A stretch of 64,000 bases of DNA from Lachnospiraceae bacterium UBA7179 (GTDB taxonomy: Bacteria > Bacillota > Clostridia > Lachnospirales > Lachnospiraceae): NCBI GenBank assembly GCA_002491195.1, contig DKVL01000052.1, positions 40,081 to 104,080 on the forward strand. The letters are read 5' to 3'. Made by a program: the position numbers and the translations under genes. Position 1 is the first letter of the stretch; every line of letters starts with the position of its first letter. Below are positions 42,366 through 51,198 of the stretch, piece after piece. The notes below the pieces were generated by a model. The model searched no databases. It was given only the letters and a program-made list of their open reading frames with translations, and was not told where the DNA came from.

Positions 42366-42693
42366 TTTGGATAAGGTATATTCTATGCTGGGGCTTGCAA
42401 TGAAGGCGGGCAAGATCGTAAGTGGAGAATTTGCAACTGACAAGAGTGTCAAGAGCGGTAAGGCATGGCTTGTTATTGTGTCGAAGGATGCATCGGATAA
42501 TACCAGGAAGATGTTTTCCAATATGTGTGAGTTTTACGAAGTGCCAAGATATTTTTTCGGAACAAAAGAGGAACTTGGGCATGCGATTGGCAAGGCAATG
42601 CGTTCATCTCTTGCAATTACAGATGAAAACTTCGCAAAATCAATTAGGAAGCAGCTGGAACAGTCTGTTAAGAGTGAGGGTGAGGAGGAGTAA
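42358..42693 (+). CDS. ylxQ: YlxQ, L7Ae-family RNA-binding protein
   Basis: 111 residues from a TTG start (AAGGAG 10 nt upstream, inside ylxR). The pattern MLGLAMKAGKIVSGEFATDKSV...WLVIVSKDASDNTRKMF is typical of the L7Ae/L30e kink-turn-binding fold. Standard gene between ylxR and infB in Firmicutes; kink-turn RNA binding is known for the family, the physiological target is not. No ATG is available in frame before the conserved region, which supports TTG. Confidence 0.9.
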   Translation: MNDLDKVYSMLGLAMKAGKIVSGEFATDKSVKSGKAWLVIVSKDASDNTRKMFSNMCEFYEVPRYFFGTKEELGHAIGKAMRSSLAITDENFAKSIRKQLEQSVKSEGEEE

Positions 42694-42694
42694 T

Positions 42695-45600
42695 ATGGCG
42701 AAAATGAAAGTGTACGAACTGGCACAGGAAATCGGCGTAAAGAGCGCGGAGATTCTTGCATTATTAAAAAATAAAGGTATAGAGGTAAAAAGCCACATGA
42801 GTGTATTAGAAGACGGACAGGTTGAAGATGTAAGGAAGACGATGAAAGCACCTGCTAAGTCAGAAGAGGCACCTAAGACACCAACGGAAAAGAGCGAGCC
42901 ATCAAAGGCTGCGGCATCAGGGGAGACGAAGGCGCCTTCAAAGACTGGTGAGGGAGTTGTTAAGAAGAAAAAGAGTATTATATTTGTGAGCAATCCTCAC
43001 AATTCCAAGATGCCAGGAGCTGCACAGATTCCCAGAAAACCTGTGCGGACGGAGAAAAAGGCAGCACCGCAGGCAAAGACAGAGAATGCGGAGGCAAAAA
43101 AACATGTGCTGCCGGCAAAGGCAGAGAGTGTGGAGGCAATAAAGCCTGCAGCTGTGGCAAAAGCAGAAACTGCTGTAGACAAACAGGTACAAAAAGTGGC
43201 AGAAACTGCAAAAACAGTCGACAATAAGGCAGAACAGCAGCAAAATGCAGAGACAGTTAAGACACAGTCTGCTGTGAAGGCAGAAACTGTTGCGAAAGCG
43301 GAGGAAACGGCTAAGGCAGCAACAGTCAGAGCGGAGGAATCCAGACCTGTGCAGAAGAATGATAACCGTGATAACAACAGAAACGACAGAAGCGACAGAA
43401 ACGACAGCCAGCGCAGGAACAATAATAATGGGAATAACAGAAGCGATGACCAGCGTCGTGACGGTCAGAGAAGTTATGACAACAACAGAGGCGACGGTCA
43501 GCGCCGTGATGGTCAGAGAGGTTATGATAATAACAGAAATGATGGCCAGCGTCGCGACAGTAATAACAGAGGCGACGGTCAGCGTCGTGATAACAACAGA
43601 GGCGACAGCCAGCGTCGCGATGGTCAGAGAAGTTATGACAATAACAGAGGCGATGGTCAGCGTCAGGGCGGAAGACCCGGACAGGGCTTTGGCGGCGGAC
43701 GGGACAATGACCGCGGTCGTGATAACAGAGGCGGTTTTGGAGGCAAAAATTCTGGAAAGAATGGTGGATTTGTGCCAGAAAGTCCGATCAAGGATGCCGA
43801 AAAACACAGGGACGAAGAAAAGCGTCGTATCAGCCAGGAGAAAGATAAGAGAAACCGCAAGGATCTGATCTACGAAGAGGACAGCGAAAATATTAAAAAT
43901 ATTAAGGGCAAAAACAAGCCAGGTAAGTTTATCAAACCGGAAAAGAAAGCAGCTGAGACTGTCGAGGAGCAGATTAAGGTTATCACACTTCCAGAGACAC
44001 TCACGATCAAAGAGCTTGCTGACAAGATGAAAATACAGCCATCTGTTATTGTCAAGAAGCTTTTCCTGCAGGGACAGATCGTGACAGTCAATCAGGAGAT
44101 CACATACGAGACAGCTGAGAACATCGCGATTGAGTATGATATTATCTGTGAGCAGGAAGTCAAGGTAGACGTCATTGAAGAACTTCTGAAAGAGGAAGAG
44201 GAAAAACAGGAGGATATGGTGCCGAGATCACCTGTTATCTGCGTAATGGGGCATGTAGACCATGGTAAGACATCCTTGCTTGATGCAATCAGAAAGACAA
44301 ATGTCACAGACAAGGAGGCAGGAGGTATCACACAGCACATCGGTGCATACACAGTCAATGTCAACGGACAGAAAATTACATTCCTTGATACACCTGGACA
44401 CGAGGCGTTTACGGCAATGCGTATGCGCGGGGCAAATTCGACAGACATTGCAATCCTTGTGGTGGCGGCAGACGACGGTGTCATGCCGCAGACAGTGGAG
44501 GCAATCAACCATGCAAAGGCGGCAGGGATTGAGATTATTGTCGCTGTCAACAAGATTGATAAGCCTGGCGCAAATATAGAGCGCGTGAAACAGGAACTTA
44601 CAGAATATGGTCTGATTGCAGAGGACTGGGGCGGAAGTACCGTATTTGTACCAGTCTCTGCAAAGAGCGGCGAAGGGATTGAGCAGCTGTTAGAAATGAT
44701 CTTGCTGACGGCAGAGGTACTGGAACTGAAGGCAAATCCGAATAGACGCGCGAGAGGACTTGTGATCGAGGCAGAGCTTGACAAAGGACGTGGTCCGGTT
44801 GCCACGATTCTGGTACAGAAGGGTACCTTAAAAGTTGGCGATTTCGTGTCGGCAGGCGCAGCGAGCGGAAAGGTTCGTGCCATGGTAGATGATAAGGGAA
44901 GACGCGTGCGGGAAGCAGGGCCTTCCACTCCGGTGGAGATTCTCGGTCTTGGTGATGTGCCGAATGCCGGAGAGATTTTCATTGCGCATGAGAATGACAA
45001 AGAGGCAAAATATTACGCGGAGACTTTCGTGGCTCAGAATAAAGAGAAACTTCTTGAGGATACTAAGGTTAAGATGTCACTTGACGATCTGTTTTCACAG
45101 ATTCAGGCGGGCAATCTCAAGGAACTGAACCTGATCATCAAGGCGGATGTGCAGGGAAGCGTGGAAGCCGTGAAGCAGAGTCTCATGAAACTTTCCAACG
45201 AGGAGGTTGTTGTCAAGTGCATTCATGGTGGCGTTGGTGCGATCAATGAGTCAGATGTCATCCTTGCTTCTGCATCCAAGGCGATCATCATCGGATTTAA
45301 TGTGCGTCCTGACACACAGGCGAAGGCGACTGCGGAGCGTGAAGGTGTCGATGTAAGACTTTACAAGGTGATCTATCAGGCCATTGAGGATATTGAGGCC
45401 GCGATGAAGGGTATGCTGGATCCGGTATTCGAGGAGAAGGTGATCGGTCATGCCGAAGTGAGACAGATCTTTAAGGCATCCGCTGTCGGAAATATCGCAG
45501 GTTCCTATGTCCTTGACGGCGTGTTCCAGAGAGGCTGTAAGATCCGAATTACCCGTGAGGGCGAGCAGATCTATGAAGGCGAGCTTGCTTCGCTTAAGAG

Positions 45601-45724
45601 ATTTAAGGATGATGTCAAGGAAGTGAAGGCTGGGTTTGAGTGTGGTCTTGTGTTTGAGGGCTTTGACAGTATGCAGGAGCTTGATATTGTAGAGGCATAT
45701 ATTATGGTGGAAGTGCCAAGATAG
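42695..45724 (+). CDS. infB: Translation initiation factor IF-2 with long repeat-rich insert
   Basis: 1009 residues from ATG 42695 (GGAGGAG upstream). The open frame to 42422 is the other-frame shadow of ylxQ. IF2_N start KVYELAQEIGVKSAEILALL, an Ala/Glu/Lys-rich region (about 50-225), an Arg/Asp/Asn/Gly/Gln-rich segment (about 226-350), a second IF2_N-like region, then the G domain: GHVDHGKTS (about 518-526), DTPGHEAF, NKID and SAKSGEG. The C-terminal domains C1 and C2 follow. IF-2 positions initiator tRNA on the 30S subunit. The low-complexity insert is far longer than in B. subtilis. Confidence 0.97.
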   Translation: MAKMKVYELAQEIGVKSAEILALLKNKGIEVKSHMSVLEDGQVEDVRKTMKAPAKSEEAPKTPTEKSEPSKAAASGETKAPSKTGEGVVKKKKSIIFVSNPHNSKMPGAAQIPRKPVRTEKKAAPQAKTENAEAKKHVLPAKAESVEAIKPAAVAKAETAVDKQVQKVAETAKTVDNKAEQQQNAETVKTQSAVKAETVAKAEETAKAATVRAEESRPVQKNDNRDNNRNDRSDRNDSQRRNNNNGNNRSDDQRRDGQRSYDNNRGDGQRRDGQRGYDNNRNDGQRRDSNNRGDGQRRDNNRGDSQRRDGQRSYDNNRGDGQRQGGRPGQGFGGGRDNDRGRDNRGGFGGKNSGKNGGFVPESPIKDAEKHRDEEKRRISQEKDKRNRKDLIYEEDSENIKNIKGKNKPGKFIKPEKKAAETVEEQIKVITLPETLTIKELADKMKIQPSVIVKKLFLQGQIVTVNQEITYETAENIAIEYDIICEQEVKVDVIEELLKEEEEKQEDMVPRSPVICVMGHVDHGKTSLLDAIRKTNVTDKEAGGITQHIGAYTVNVNGQKITFLDTPGHEAFTAMRMRGANSTDIAILVVAADDGVMPQTVEAINHAKAAGIEIIVAVNKIDKPGANIERVKQELTEYGLIAEDWGGSTVFVPVSAKSGEGIEQLLEMILLTAEVLELKANPNRRARGLVIEAELDKGRGPVATILVQKGTLKVGDFVSAGAASGKVRAMVDDKGRRVREAGPSTPVEILGLGDVPNAGEIFIAHENDKEAKYYAETFVAQNKEKLLEDTKVKMSLDDLFSQIQAGNLKELNLIIKADVQGSVEAVKQSLMKLSNEEVVVKCIHGGVGAINESDVILASASKAIIIGFNVRPDTQAKATAEREGVDVRLYKVIYQAIEDIEAAMKGMLDPVFEEKVIGHAEVRQIFKASAVGNIAGSYVLDGVFQRGCKIRITREGEQIYEGELASLKRFKDDVKEVKAGFECGLVFEGFDSMQELDIVEAYIMVEVPR
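43440..43680 (+). repeat. Imperfect repeats coding (N)RGDGQRRDGQR in infB
   Basis: Repeated GGCGACGGTCAGCGTCGTGA-type units, encoding RGDGQRRD, NNRGDSQRRD and similar, about eight times. The units vary mostly at synonymous sites. This gives a highly charged, disordered RGG-like segment. Confidence 0.85.
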
Positions 45725-45739
45725 TATGGAGATTAGAGA

Positions 45740-46147
45740 ATGAGAAAGAACAGCGTTAAAAATACCCGCGTGAACGGGGAGGTTCATCGTGTTCTGGCAG
45801 AGGTCATAAGAAGCGAGATCAAAGATCCAAGGATTAATCCTATGACCTCGGTAGTATCTGTCGAGGTGGCACCTGATTTGAAAACGTGTAAGGCGTGGAT
45901 CAGTGTGCTGGGCAATGAGGATTCGCAGAAGGATACACTTGAGGGATTGAAGAGTGCGGAGGGTTATATCAGAAGCCTTCTGGCAAAGAAGATCAATCTG
46001 AGAAATACGCCGGAGATCCGGTTTATTCTTGATCAGTCAATCGCCTATGGCGTGTCCATGTCCAAAAAGATAGAGGACATCAATCGTGCTGATGATGAGA
46101 GGCACGTTGACGACAGTGGAAACGGTGCGGATGCTGGAACGAAGTGA
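45740..46147 (+). CDS. rbfA: Ribosome-binding factor A
   Basis: 135 residues. KH-type fold with the family pattern RVNGEVHRVLAEVIRSEIKDPRI, VSVEVAPDLKTCKAWISVLG and LRNTPEIRFILDQSIAYG. RbfA binds late 30S precursors near the 16S 5' end. A short acidic tail of about 20 residues (DERHVDDSGNGADAG) is extra. It is the last gene before a structured intergenic region with its own terminator. Confidence 0.95.
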   Translation: MRKNSVKNTRVNGEVHRVLAEVIRSEIKDPRINPMTSVVSVEVAPDLKTCKAWISVLGNEDSQKDTLEGLKSAEGYIRSLLAKKINLRNTPEIRFILDQSIAYGVSMSKKIEDINRADDERHVDDSGNGADAGTK

Positions 46148-46199
46148 ACAGATCGTGTTACTTTTCACACCCACGCCAAAGTAGTGGGAATCATGCGCC

Positions 46200-46292
46200 A
46201 AATTGATGCCCTTTATCAATTTGTGTGCAAAATCTGTTATAATTCACACCTTAATAACTTATAAGCTGATAAAAACTGGCGCAGGTGTGAAT
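46200..46292. promoter_or_regulatory. Structured intergenic region with inverted repeats and a -10 box
   Basis: A perfect hairpin AAATTGAT/ATCAATTT (46200-46207 with 46215-46222), then TATAAT at 46239-46244 overlapping ATTCACACC (46242-46250), which is repeated in inverted form as GGTGTGAAT (46284-46292) 33 bp on. A repressor site or RNA fold around the start of transcription is possible. The -35 is poor. Confidence 0.45.
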
Positions 46293-46319
46293 TGTAACCA
46301 GATCGTTAATAAATAATAA

Positions 46320-46358
46320 AAAGTATCTGGGAATATTTGACTTCCCAGATATTTTTGT
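46320..46358 (+). terminator. Strong intrinsic terminator between rbfA and nrnA
   Basis: A perfect 10-bp stem TATCTGGGAA/TTCCCAGATA (46324-46333 with 46342-46351) followed by TTTTTG. It lies downstream of the -10 box at 46239, so it could act on rbfA read-through or as an attenuator for nrnA. Confidence 0.85.
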
Positions 46359-46444
46359 GTATTATGTACACAGGCGCAAAGGGAAACTGGCGTGCCGTAT
46401 CATGAGGAGTTAAGAAAAAGGATTAATTTATTGTAAGGGTAGTG

Positions 46445-47449
46445 ATGATTATGGAGAAATTTGATTTATTAGAAGAATGCAAGGGTGCCAGAACGATTTT
46501 CATTTCAGGACATGTCAGACCGGATGGGGACTGTGTCGGTTCCTGTCTTGCGATGTATCTGTATCTAAAGAAGGCTCTGCCAGAGGTGAAAGTCAAAGTA
46601 TCTTTGGAGGAGCCATCCCAGGTATTTCGGTGCATCAAAGGTTTTGATGAGATTGACAATACATACACTGTGGATGGTGATATGGATATCGTGATTGCGC
46701 TTGACTGTGAGAAGTCAAGACTTGGGGCTGCAGAGGAAATCTTTGCCAATGCCAAAAAGCGTATCAATATCGATCATCATGTCAGTAATGAATGGGGCTG
46801 CGGTGATGTAAATTATGTGGTTCCTGGTTTCAGCTCAACTGCAGAACTTGTGTATGATCTGTTTGACAAGCAGTATATGGATCCTGAGATCGCAAAAGCT
46901 GTTTACATTGGGATCGTGCATGATACAGGAATATTCAGATACTCAAATACTTCGCCTGAAACGCTGCGGACTGCAGCAGAGTTGATCGAATATGGTTTCG
47001 ATTTTCCGGAACTGATCGATGAGACGTTTTATGAGAAAACCTATGCGCAGAATCAACTCTTGGGCAGGGCACTTCTGGAAAGCATTGTCTTTATGAACGG
47101 AAAGTGTATTGTCAGCGCTATTGACAAGAAGACGCTTGATTTTTATAATGCCACATCAAAAGACCTGGAGGGGATTGTAAACCAGCTTCGCATCACGAAA
47201 GGCGTGGAATGTGCTATCTTTATGTATGAGACAGGAAATCTGGAGTACAAGGTGAGTCTGCGTTCCTGCAGATATGTGGATGTGAGTAAGGTCGCTGCAT
47301 TTTTTGGCGGCGGCGGCCATGTAAGGGCAGCTGGATGTAATATGAATGGCACGTTTTATGATGTTGTCAATAATATTTCAAAACAGATTGAACTGCAGAT
47401 GAAAGAGCACGAAGAAGAGAAGAACAAAATAGACAATGAGATGGATTAA
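46445..47449 (+). CDS. nrnA: NrnA-type DHH/DHHA1 phosphoesterase
   Basis: 334 residues; ATG 46445 is used, with GTG 46442 and ATG 46451 as alternatives. DHH motifs: SGHVRPDGDCVGS (metal), IALDCEKS, INIDHHVSN and VHDTGIFRYSN; the C-terminal DHHA1 motif is GGGGHVRAAGC. Family members degrade short RNA oligonucleotides and pAp or c-di-AMP breakdown products. Placement between rbfA and truB is the standard Firmicute order. Confidence 0.94.
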   Translation: MIMEKFDLLEECKGARTIFISGHVRPDGDCVGSCLAMYLYLKKALPEVKVKVSLEEPSQVFRCIKGFDEIDNTYTVDGDMDIVIALDCEKSRLGAAEEIFANAKKRINIDHHVSNEWGCGDVNYVVPGFSSTAELVYDLFDKQYMDPEIAKAVYIGIVHDTGIFRYSNTSPETLRTAAELIEYGFDFPELIDETFYEKTYAQNQLLGRALLESIVFMNGKCIVSAIDKKTLDFYNATSKDLEGIVNQLRITKGVECAIFMYETGNLEYKVSLRSCRYVDVSKVAAFFGGGGHVRAAGCNMNGTFYDVVNNISKQIELQMKEHEEEKNKIDNEMD

Positions 47450-47474
47450 AATAGAGTAAACTGGCGGTGAAACG

Positions 47475-48380
47475 TTGATTAATGGGATCATGAATATTTA
47501 CAAGGAGGCAGGTTACACATCGCATGATGTGGTAGCGAAGCTCCGCGGGATTGTAAGACAGAAAAAAATAGGGCACACAGGAACCTTAGATCCTGATGCA
47601 GTCGGGGTTCTCCCGGTGTGTTTTGGCAGTGCAACAAAACTCTGTGACATGATGACGGACAAGAGTAAAGAGTATGAAACGCTTATGAGACTTGGCGTGA
47701 CGACGGATACACAAGATTTAAGTGGTAAGATTTTGAAAGAGTCCGTTGTCAATGTGAGTGAAGCGAAGCTGGAAAGTGTGGTTATGGGATTTGTCGGCGG
47801 ATATGAACAGATACCGCCGATGTATTCCGCGTTGAAAGTCAACGGGAAGCGGTTATATGAACTTGCAAGGGCAGGCAGGGAAGTAGAACGGCAGCCAAGA
47901 CATGTCGATATCGCACAGATCAGAATCCTGGCGATTGATCTGCCCGATGTAAGGTTTACAGTAGAATGTTCTAAGGGGACATACATTAGGACATTGTGTG
48001 CAGATATTGGTGAAAGACTTGGGTGCGGGGCTGCGATGGCAGAATTAAAGCGCACAAGAGTTGGAAACTTTCGGATAGAGGATGCTGTTAGACTTTCCGA
48101 TGTGGAGGAATTTATGCGCATGGGGACGTGTGAGGATCATGTCATAGCGCCCGATCGTATTTTTATGGAATATAAGGCTGCGTCAGTAAAGGGCGGAGCT
48201 GAAAATGCACTGTTGAACGGAAACAAACTTTTTCTGAAACAGCTTGATTTTGACAGCGGCACTTTTTTTGAAGACGGGGAGCGAATCCGTGTTTACAATG
48301 AAAATCAGGAGTTCAGGGCAGTGTACACCTATGTGAAAAGTGAAGGTGTGTTGAAGCCTTTTAAGATGTTTTTGGAATAA
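47475..48380 (+). CDS. truB: tRNA pseudouridine-55 synthase
   Basis: 301 residues from a TTG start (GGCGGTGA 5 nt upstream). The family start INGIMNIYKEAGYTSHDVV supports that start. The catalytic Asp is in GHTGTLDPDAVGVLP; SKGTYIRTLCADIG and the C-terminal PUA-like region (FFEDGERIRVYNENQEF) are present. It makes pseudouridine 55 in the T-arm of tRNAs. It lies 25 bp after nrnA and 21 bp before ribF. Confidence 0.96.
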   Translation: MINGIMNIYKEAGYTSHDVVAKLRGIVRQKKIGHTGTLDPDAVGVLPVCFGSATKLCDMMTDKSKEYETLMRLGVTTDTQDLSGKILKESVVNVSEAKLESVVMGFVGGYEQIPPMYSALKVNGKRLYELARAGREVERQPRHVDIAQIRILAIDLPDVRFTVECSKGTYIRTLCADIGERLGCGAAMAELKRTRVGNFRIEDAVRLSDVEEFMRMGTCEDHVIAPDRIFMEYKAASVKGGAENALLNGNKLFLKQLDFDSGTFFEDGERIRVYNENQEFRAVYTYVKSEGVLKPFKMFLE

Positions 48381-48401
48381 AGGCCTGGAGTTAGGTGAAA
48401 A

Positions 48402-49349
48402 ATGATAATTATAGAGAACACGACGGAATTTCATATCGAGGAGGCGACAGCGACAGCGATTGGTAAATTTGACGGTTTTCACCGTGGACATCAGAAACTT
48501 CTGGAGTGCCTGCATCAGCAGAAGGAAAAAGGATTGAAGTCAGCAGTGTTTACGTTCGTTCCGTCTCCTGCGGCATTTTTCAGCAAAGATCCGATTCGGG
48601 AGCTCTCCACTTTGGAGGAAAAACGCCGCATTTTTGAAAATGCAGGTGTGGATTATCTTATCGAATATCCCTTTTATCAGGAAATCGCAGATATGGCGCC
48701 TGAAACGTTTATTAAAGAGGTGCTCGCAGGCAGAGTGCACGCGAAGTGCGTGGCTGCCGGCGAGGATGTCTCCTATGGAAAATGCGGGGCAGGAGATTAT
48801 CAGCTGCTGCAGAGGATGGCGCCGGACTATGGATATCAGGTTATTTTGATCGACAAGGTATTATATGGAGGAAGAGAAGTCAGTTCTACCTATGTTCGCG
48901 AGGAAGTAGGCAGTGGAAATATGGAATTGGCAGCGGAACTTTTAGGGATGCCATATCATGTGAGCGGAGAGATCATACACGGGAAAAAGTTTGGGCGTAC
49001 GATTGGCATGCCGACAGTGAATCTCCTGCCACCGCAGGATAAGCTGCTGCCGCCGAAAGGTGTCTACTATTCGTATGTATATCTTCACAGTAAAAATGGA
49101 ACCATGTCATATGATGGAAAAAGGCTTGCAGCGATTACGAATATCGGAACAAAGCCTACGGTGGATCAACGTTGTGTGATGGGTGTGGAGACTTATCTGT
49201 ATGATTTTGATGGTGATGTGTATGGAGAGCATATGGAGGTTTATTTGTTAAAGCATAAACGGTCGGAGATTCGCTTTGACGGAGTGGATGCGCTAAAGGC
49301 GCAGATGGCGGCGGATATTGCGGAGGGCAGAAAATATCATGGATTGTGA
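48402..49349 (+). CDS. ribF: Bifunctional riboflavin kinase/FAD synthetase
   Basis: 315 residues. N-terminal FMN adenylyltransferase domain with GKFDGFHRGHQ (HxGH-type) and REVSSTYVREEV; C-terminal flavokinase domain with IIHGKKFGRTIGMPTVNL and GVYYSYVYL. It makes FMN from riboflavin and then FAD. The first residues (MIIIENTTEFH) are shorter than in some members. The end overlaps the next gene by 11 bp. Confidence 0.96.
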   Translation: MIIIENTTEFHIEEATATAIGKFDGFHRGHQKLLECLHQQKEKGLKSAVFTFVPSPAAFFSKDPIRELSTLEEKRRIFENAGVDYLIEYPFYQEIADMAPETFIKEVLAGRVHAKCVAAGEDVSYGKCGAGDYQLLQRMAPDYGYQVILIDKVLYGGREVSSTYVREEVGSGNMELAAELLGMPYHVSGEIIHGKKFGRTIGMPTVNLLPPQDKLLPPKGVYYSYVYLHSKNGTMSYDGKRLAAITNIGTKPTVDQRCVMGVETYLYDFDGDVYGEHMEVYLLKHKRSEIRFDGVDALKAQMAADIAEGRKYHGL

Positions 49350-51174
49350 AAACAGGGTGGAACTGTATGCGCCAAAACAGGAAAAATTGGTTTTTCATCC
49401 GATATCAATGGATGACAGGGACTGGATGAATGAAAAACTCAAAGAGGACAATCCCCGTGCCTGTGAGTATACTTTTGCAAATAATTATATCTGGGCAAAA
49501 GTGTACGACGTACAGGTCGGAACTGCTTATGGGTGTGGTGTGGTCAGGTATAGGGAAGGGGAGCGGATCCAATATTCCTTTCCTTTCGGAAATGGCAGTA
49601 AGAAATCCATGATCGCGCATCTGAAAAAAATATGCGCAGTGCACGGTTATGGGCTGAGCCTTTATCCTGTCACGGATGAGGGCAGGTCACAGCTGATCGA
49701 ATGGTTTCCGGGAGAGTTTGAGATCAGCGCGGACAGGGATGATTTTGACTATGTCTATACAGTAGAAAAACTGTTATCATTAAAGGGAAAGAAGCTGCAT
49801 GGCAAGCGGAACCATATCGCTCGTTTTATGGACGATGGAGACTGGCAGTATGAACCGATGACAGAAAGGCACATTTCCGAGTGCCGCAGGATGGCAAAAG
49901 AATGGACCGCGCTGCGCGCTGAGAAGTGGAATGAAGAGATGGAACAGGAAATCAGCGTCCTCGAAGTGGCGTTGTCTAATTTTAAGGAGCTTGGACTTTG
50001 CGGCGGCGTGTTGTATAAAGGCGGGGAACTGGTCGCGTTCACGATCGGGGAACCATTGAACGAAGATTCCTTTGTAGTACATTTTGAGAAGGCATTTCCC
50101 GATCTGCAAGGTGCGTACCCGATGATCAACCAGCAGTTTGTCCTGCACGAGATGCGGAATTATCAGTATGTAAACCGCGAGGAGGACACAGGTGATCCAG
50201 GACTCAGAAAAGCGAAATTGTCCTATTATCCGGATATTTTGTTAAGGAAATACAGGGCAGCGGAGAGCCATGTTGTTTTTGCGAACGAGACAGAGCAGGA
50301 GTACATCACAGAGATATGGAACCGCTGTTTTGGAGACAGCAGGGCATATATAGCGCTCTATTTAGAGAATCGCTTTGAACAAGAAAATATGTATGTGGTC
50401 TATCAGGATAACCGTCCTGTGTCAATGGCAAGCTTTTTGCGGGTGCAGGTGACGATCAATGGCAAAAAAGAATACGCCAGATATGTCTACGCTGTTGCCA
50501 CGCTGCCGGAATACAGAAAGAGAGGTTATGCGTCGGAAATAATAAAATATGCCGCTGTAAAATATGGGGAACCGCTGATTCTGCAGCCCGCTGACAGGGA
50601 TGCGCAGGAGTATTATGAAAAGCGTGGATTTGTGGAGGCTTTTGGCGAGAGTCCCTGTTGGATTTATGCAGGAAGGTGTGTGGAGAAACCCAATCTTCAT
50701 ATCCTGCCAGTACAGGAGCGTACCCTGAAAGCTGCAGGGGAGACGGATACCGCAGAGATGCCGGAAATGCTTGGCAGATGGATGGTTTCCGATGCGGATG
50801 AAAAGGAATACAAAGTGGTACGGGATCAGGCTTTTGCAGGCGAAGGATATGTCGAGTGGGACGAGGAAGCGATTGCCTATGCGATCAGAGAAAACCAGTT
50901 CTGCGACGGAAGGACGCTTTTGCTGACAGATGAGACAAAGGCGGCAAATCCACAAAAGGCAATTCTGATGTATCGAATGGAACAAGACAGCCTTCATATT
51001 ATGGAGACGACACTTGACGATGATGAACTTCACAACATCATCCTGCCGGAACTGCTTGAACACACTGGCGCAGCATGGGCATATGAGCGGAACATGGGTG
51101 GGATGGTGCTGCTGCCCGGGCGGTTACAAGACTGGGACTGCAGGGCAGGATATTTAGGACTGACGTTAGGGTAA
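49339..51174 (+). CDS. DUF2156-GNAT fusion protein
   Basis: 611 residues from ATG 49339, inside the end of ribF (GGAGGG 11 nt upstream). Residues about 1-300 match DUF2156, the catalytic part of the aminoacyl-phosphatidylglycerol transferase family (CEYTFANNYIWAKVY, LHGKRNHIARFMDDG, FEKAFPDLQGAYPMINQQF), but without the membrane part. Residues about 315-440 are a GNAT acetyltransferase with the acetyl-CoA loop ATLPEYRKRGYASEII. The last 160 residues are a further alpha/beta region (MVSDADEKEYKVVRDQAF). It probably transfers an acyl or aminoacyl group to an unknown substrate. Confidence 0.85.
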   Translation: MDCENRVELYAPKQEKLVFHPISMDDRDWMNEKLKEDNPRACEYTFANNYIWAKVYDVQVGTAYGCGVVRYREGERIQYSFPFGNGSKKSMIAHLKKICAVHGYGLSLYPVTDEGRSQLIEWFPGEFEISADRDDFDYVYTVEKLLSLKGKKLHGKRNHIARFMDDGDWQYEPMTERHISECRRMAKEWTALRAEKWNEEMEQEISVLEVALSNFKELGLCGGVLYKGGELVAFTIGEPLNEDSFVVHFEKAFPDLQGAYPMINQQFVLHEMRNYQYVNREEDTGDPGLRKAKLSYYPDILLRKYRAAESHVVFANETEQEYITEIWNRCFGDSRAYIALYLENRFEQENMYVVYQDNRPVSMASFLRVQVTINGKKEYARYVYAVATLPEYRKRGYASEIIKYAAVKYGEPLILQPADRDAQEYYEKRGFVEAFGESPCWIYAGRCVEKPNLHILPVQERTLKAAGETDTAEMPEMLGRWMVSDADEKEYKVVRDQAFAGEGYVEWDEEAIAYAIRENQFCDGRTLLLTDETKAANPQKAILMYRMEQDSLHIMETTLDDDELHNIILPELLEHTGAAWAYERNMGGMVLLPGRLQDWDCRAGYLGLTLG

Positions 51175-51198
51175 TGTTATTTTGAAAGGGTGACGGGT

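Noticed and set aside
42422..42694. Longer start for IF-2 at 42422
   Set aside because: This stretch is the other-frame reading of ylxQ. The conserved IF-2 start and a strong ribosome site are at 42695.
42938..43807. 289-codon antisense ORF opposite infB
   Set aside because: It arises from the biased codons of the Ala/Glu/Lys and Arg/Asp repeats. The translation is low-complexity and has no ribosome site or family pattern.
44092..45000. 302-codon antisense ORF opposite the IF-2 G domain
   Set aside because: It is the shadow of a highly conserved gene; the product has no recognisable domain.
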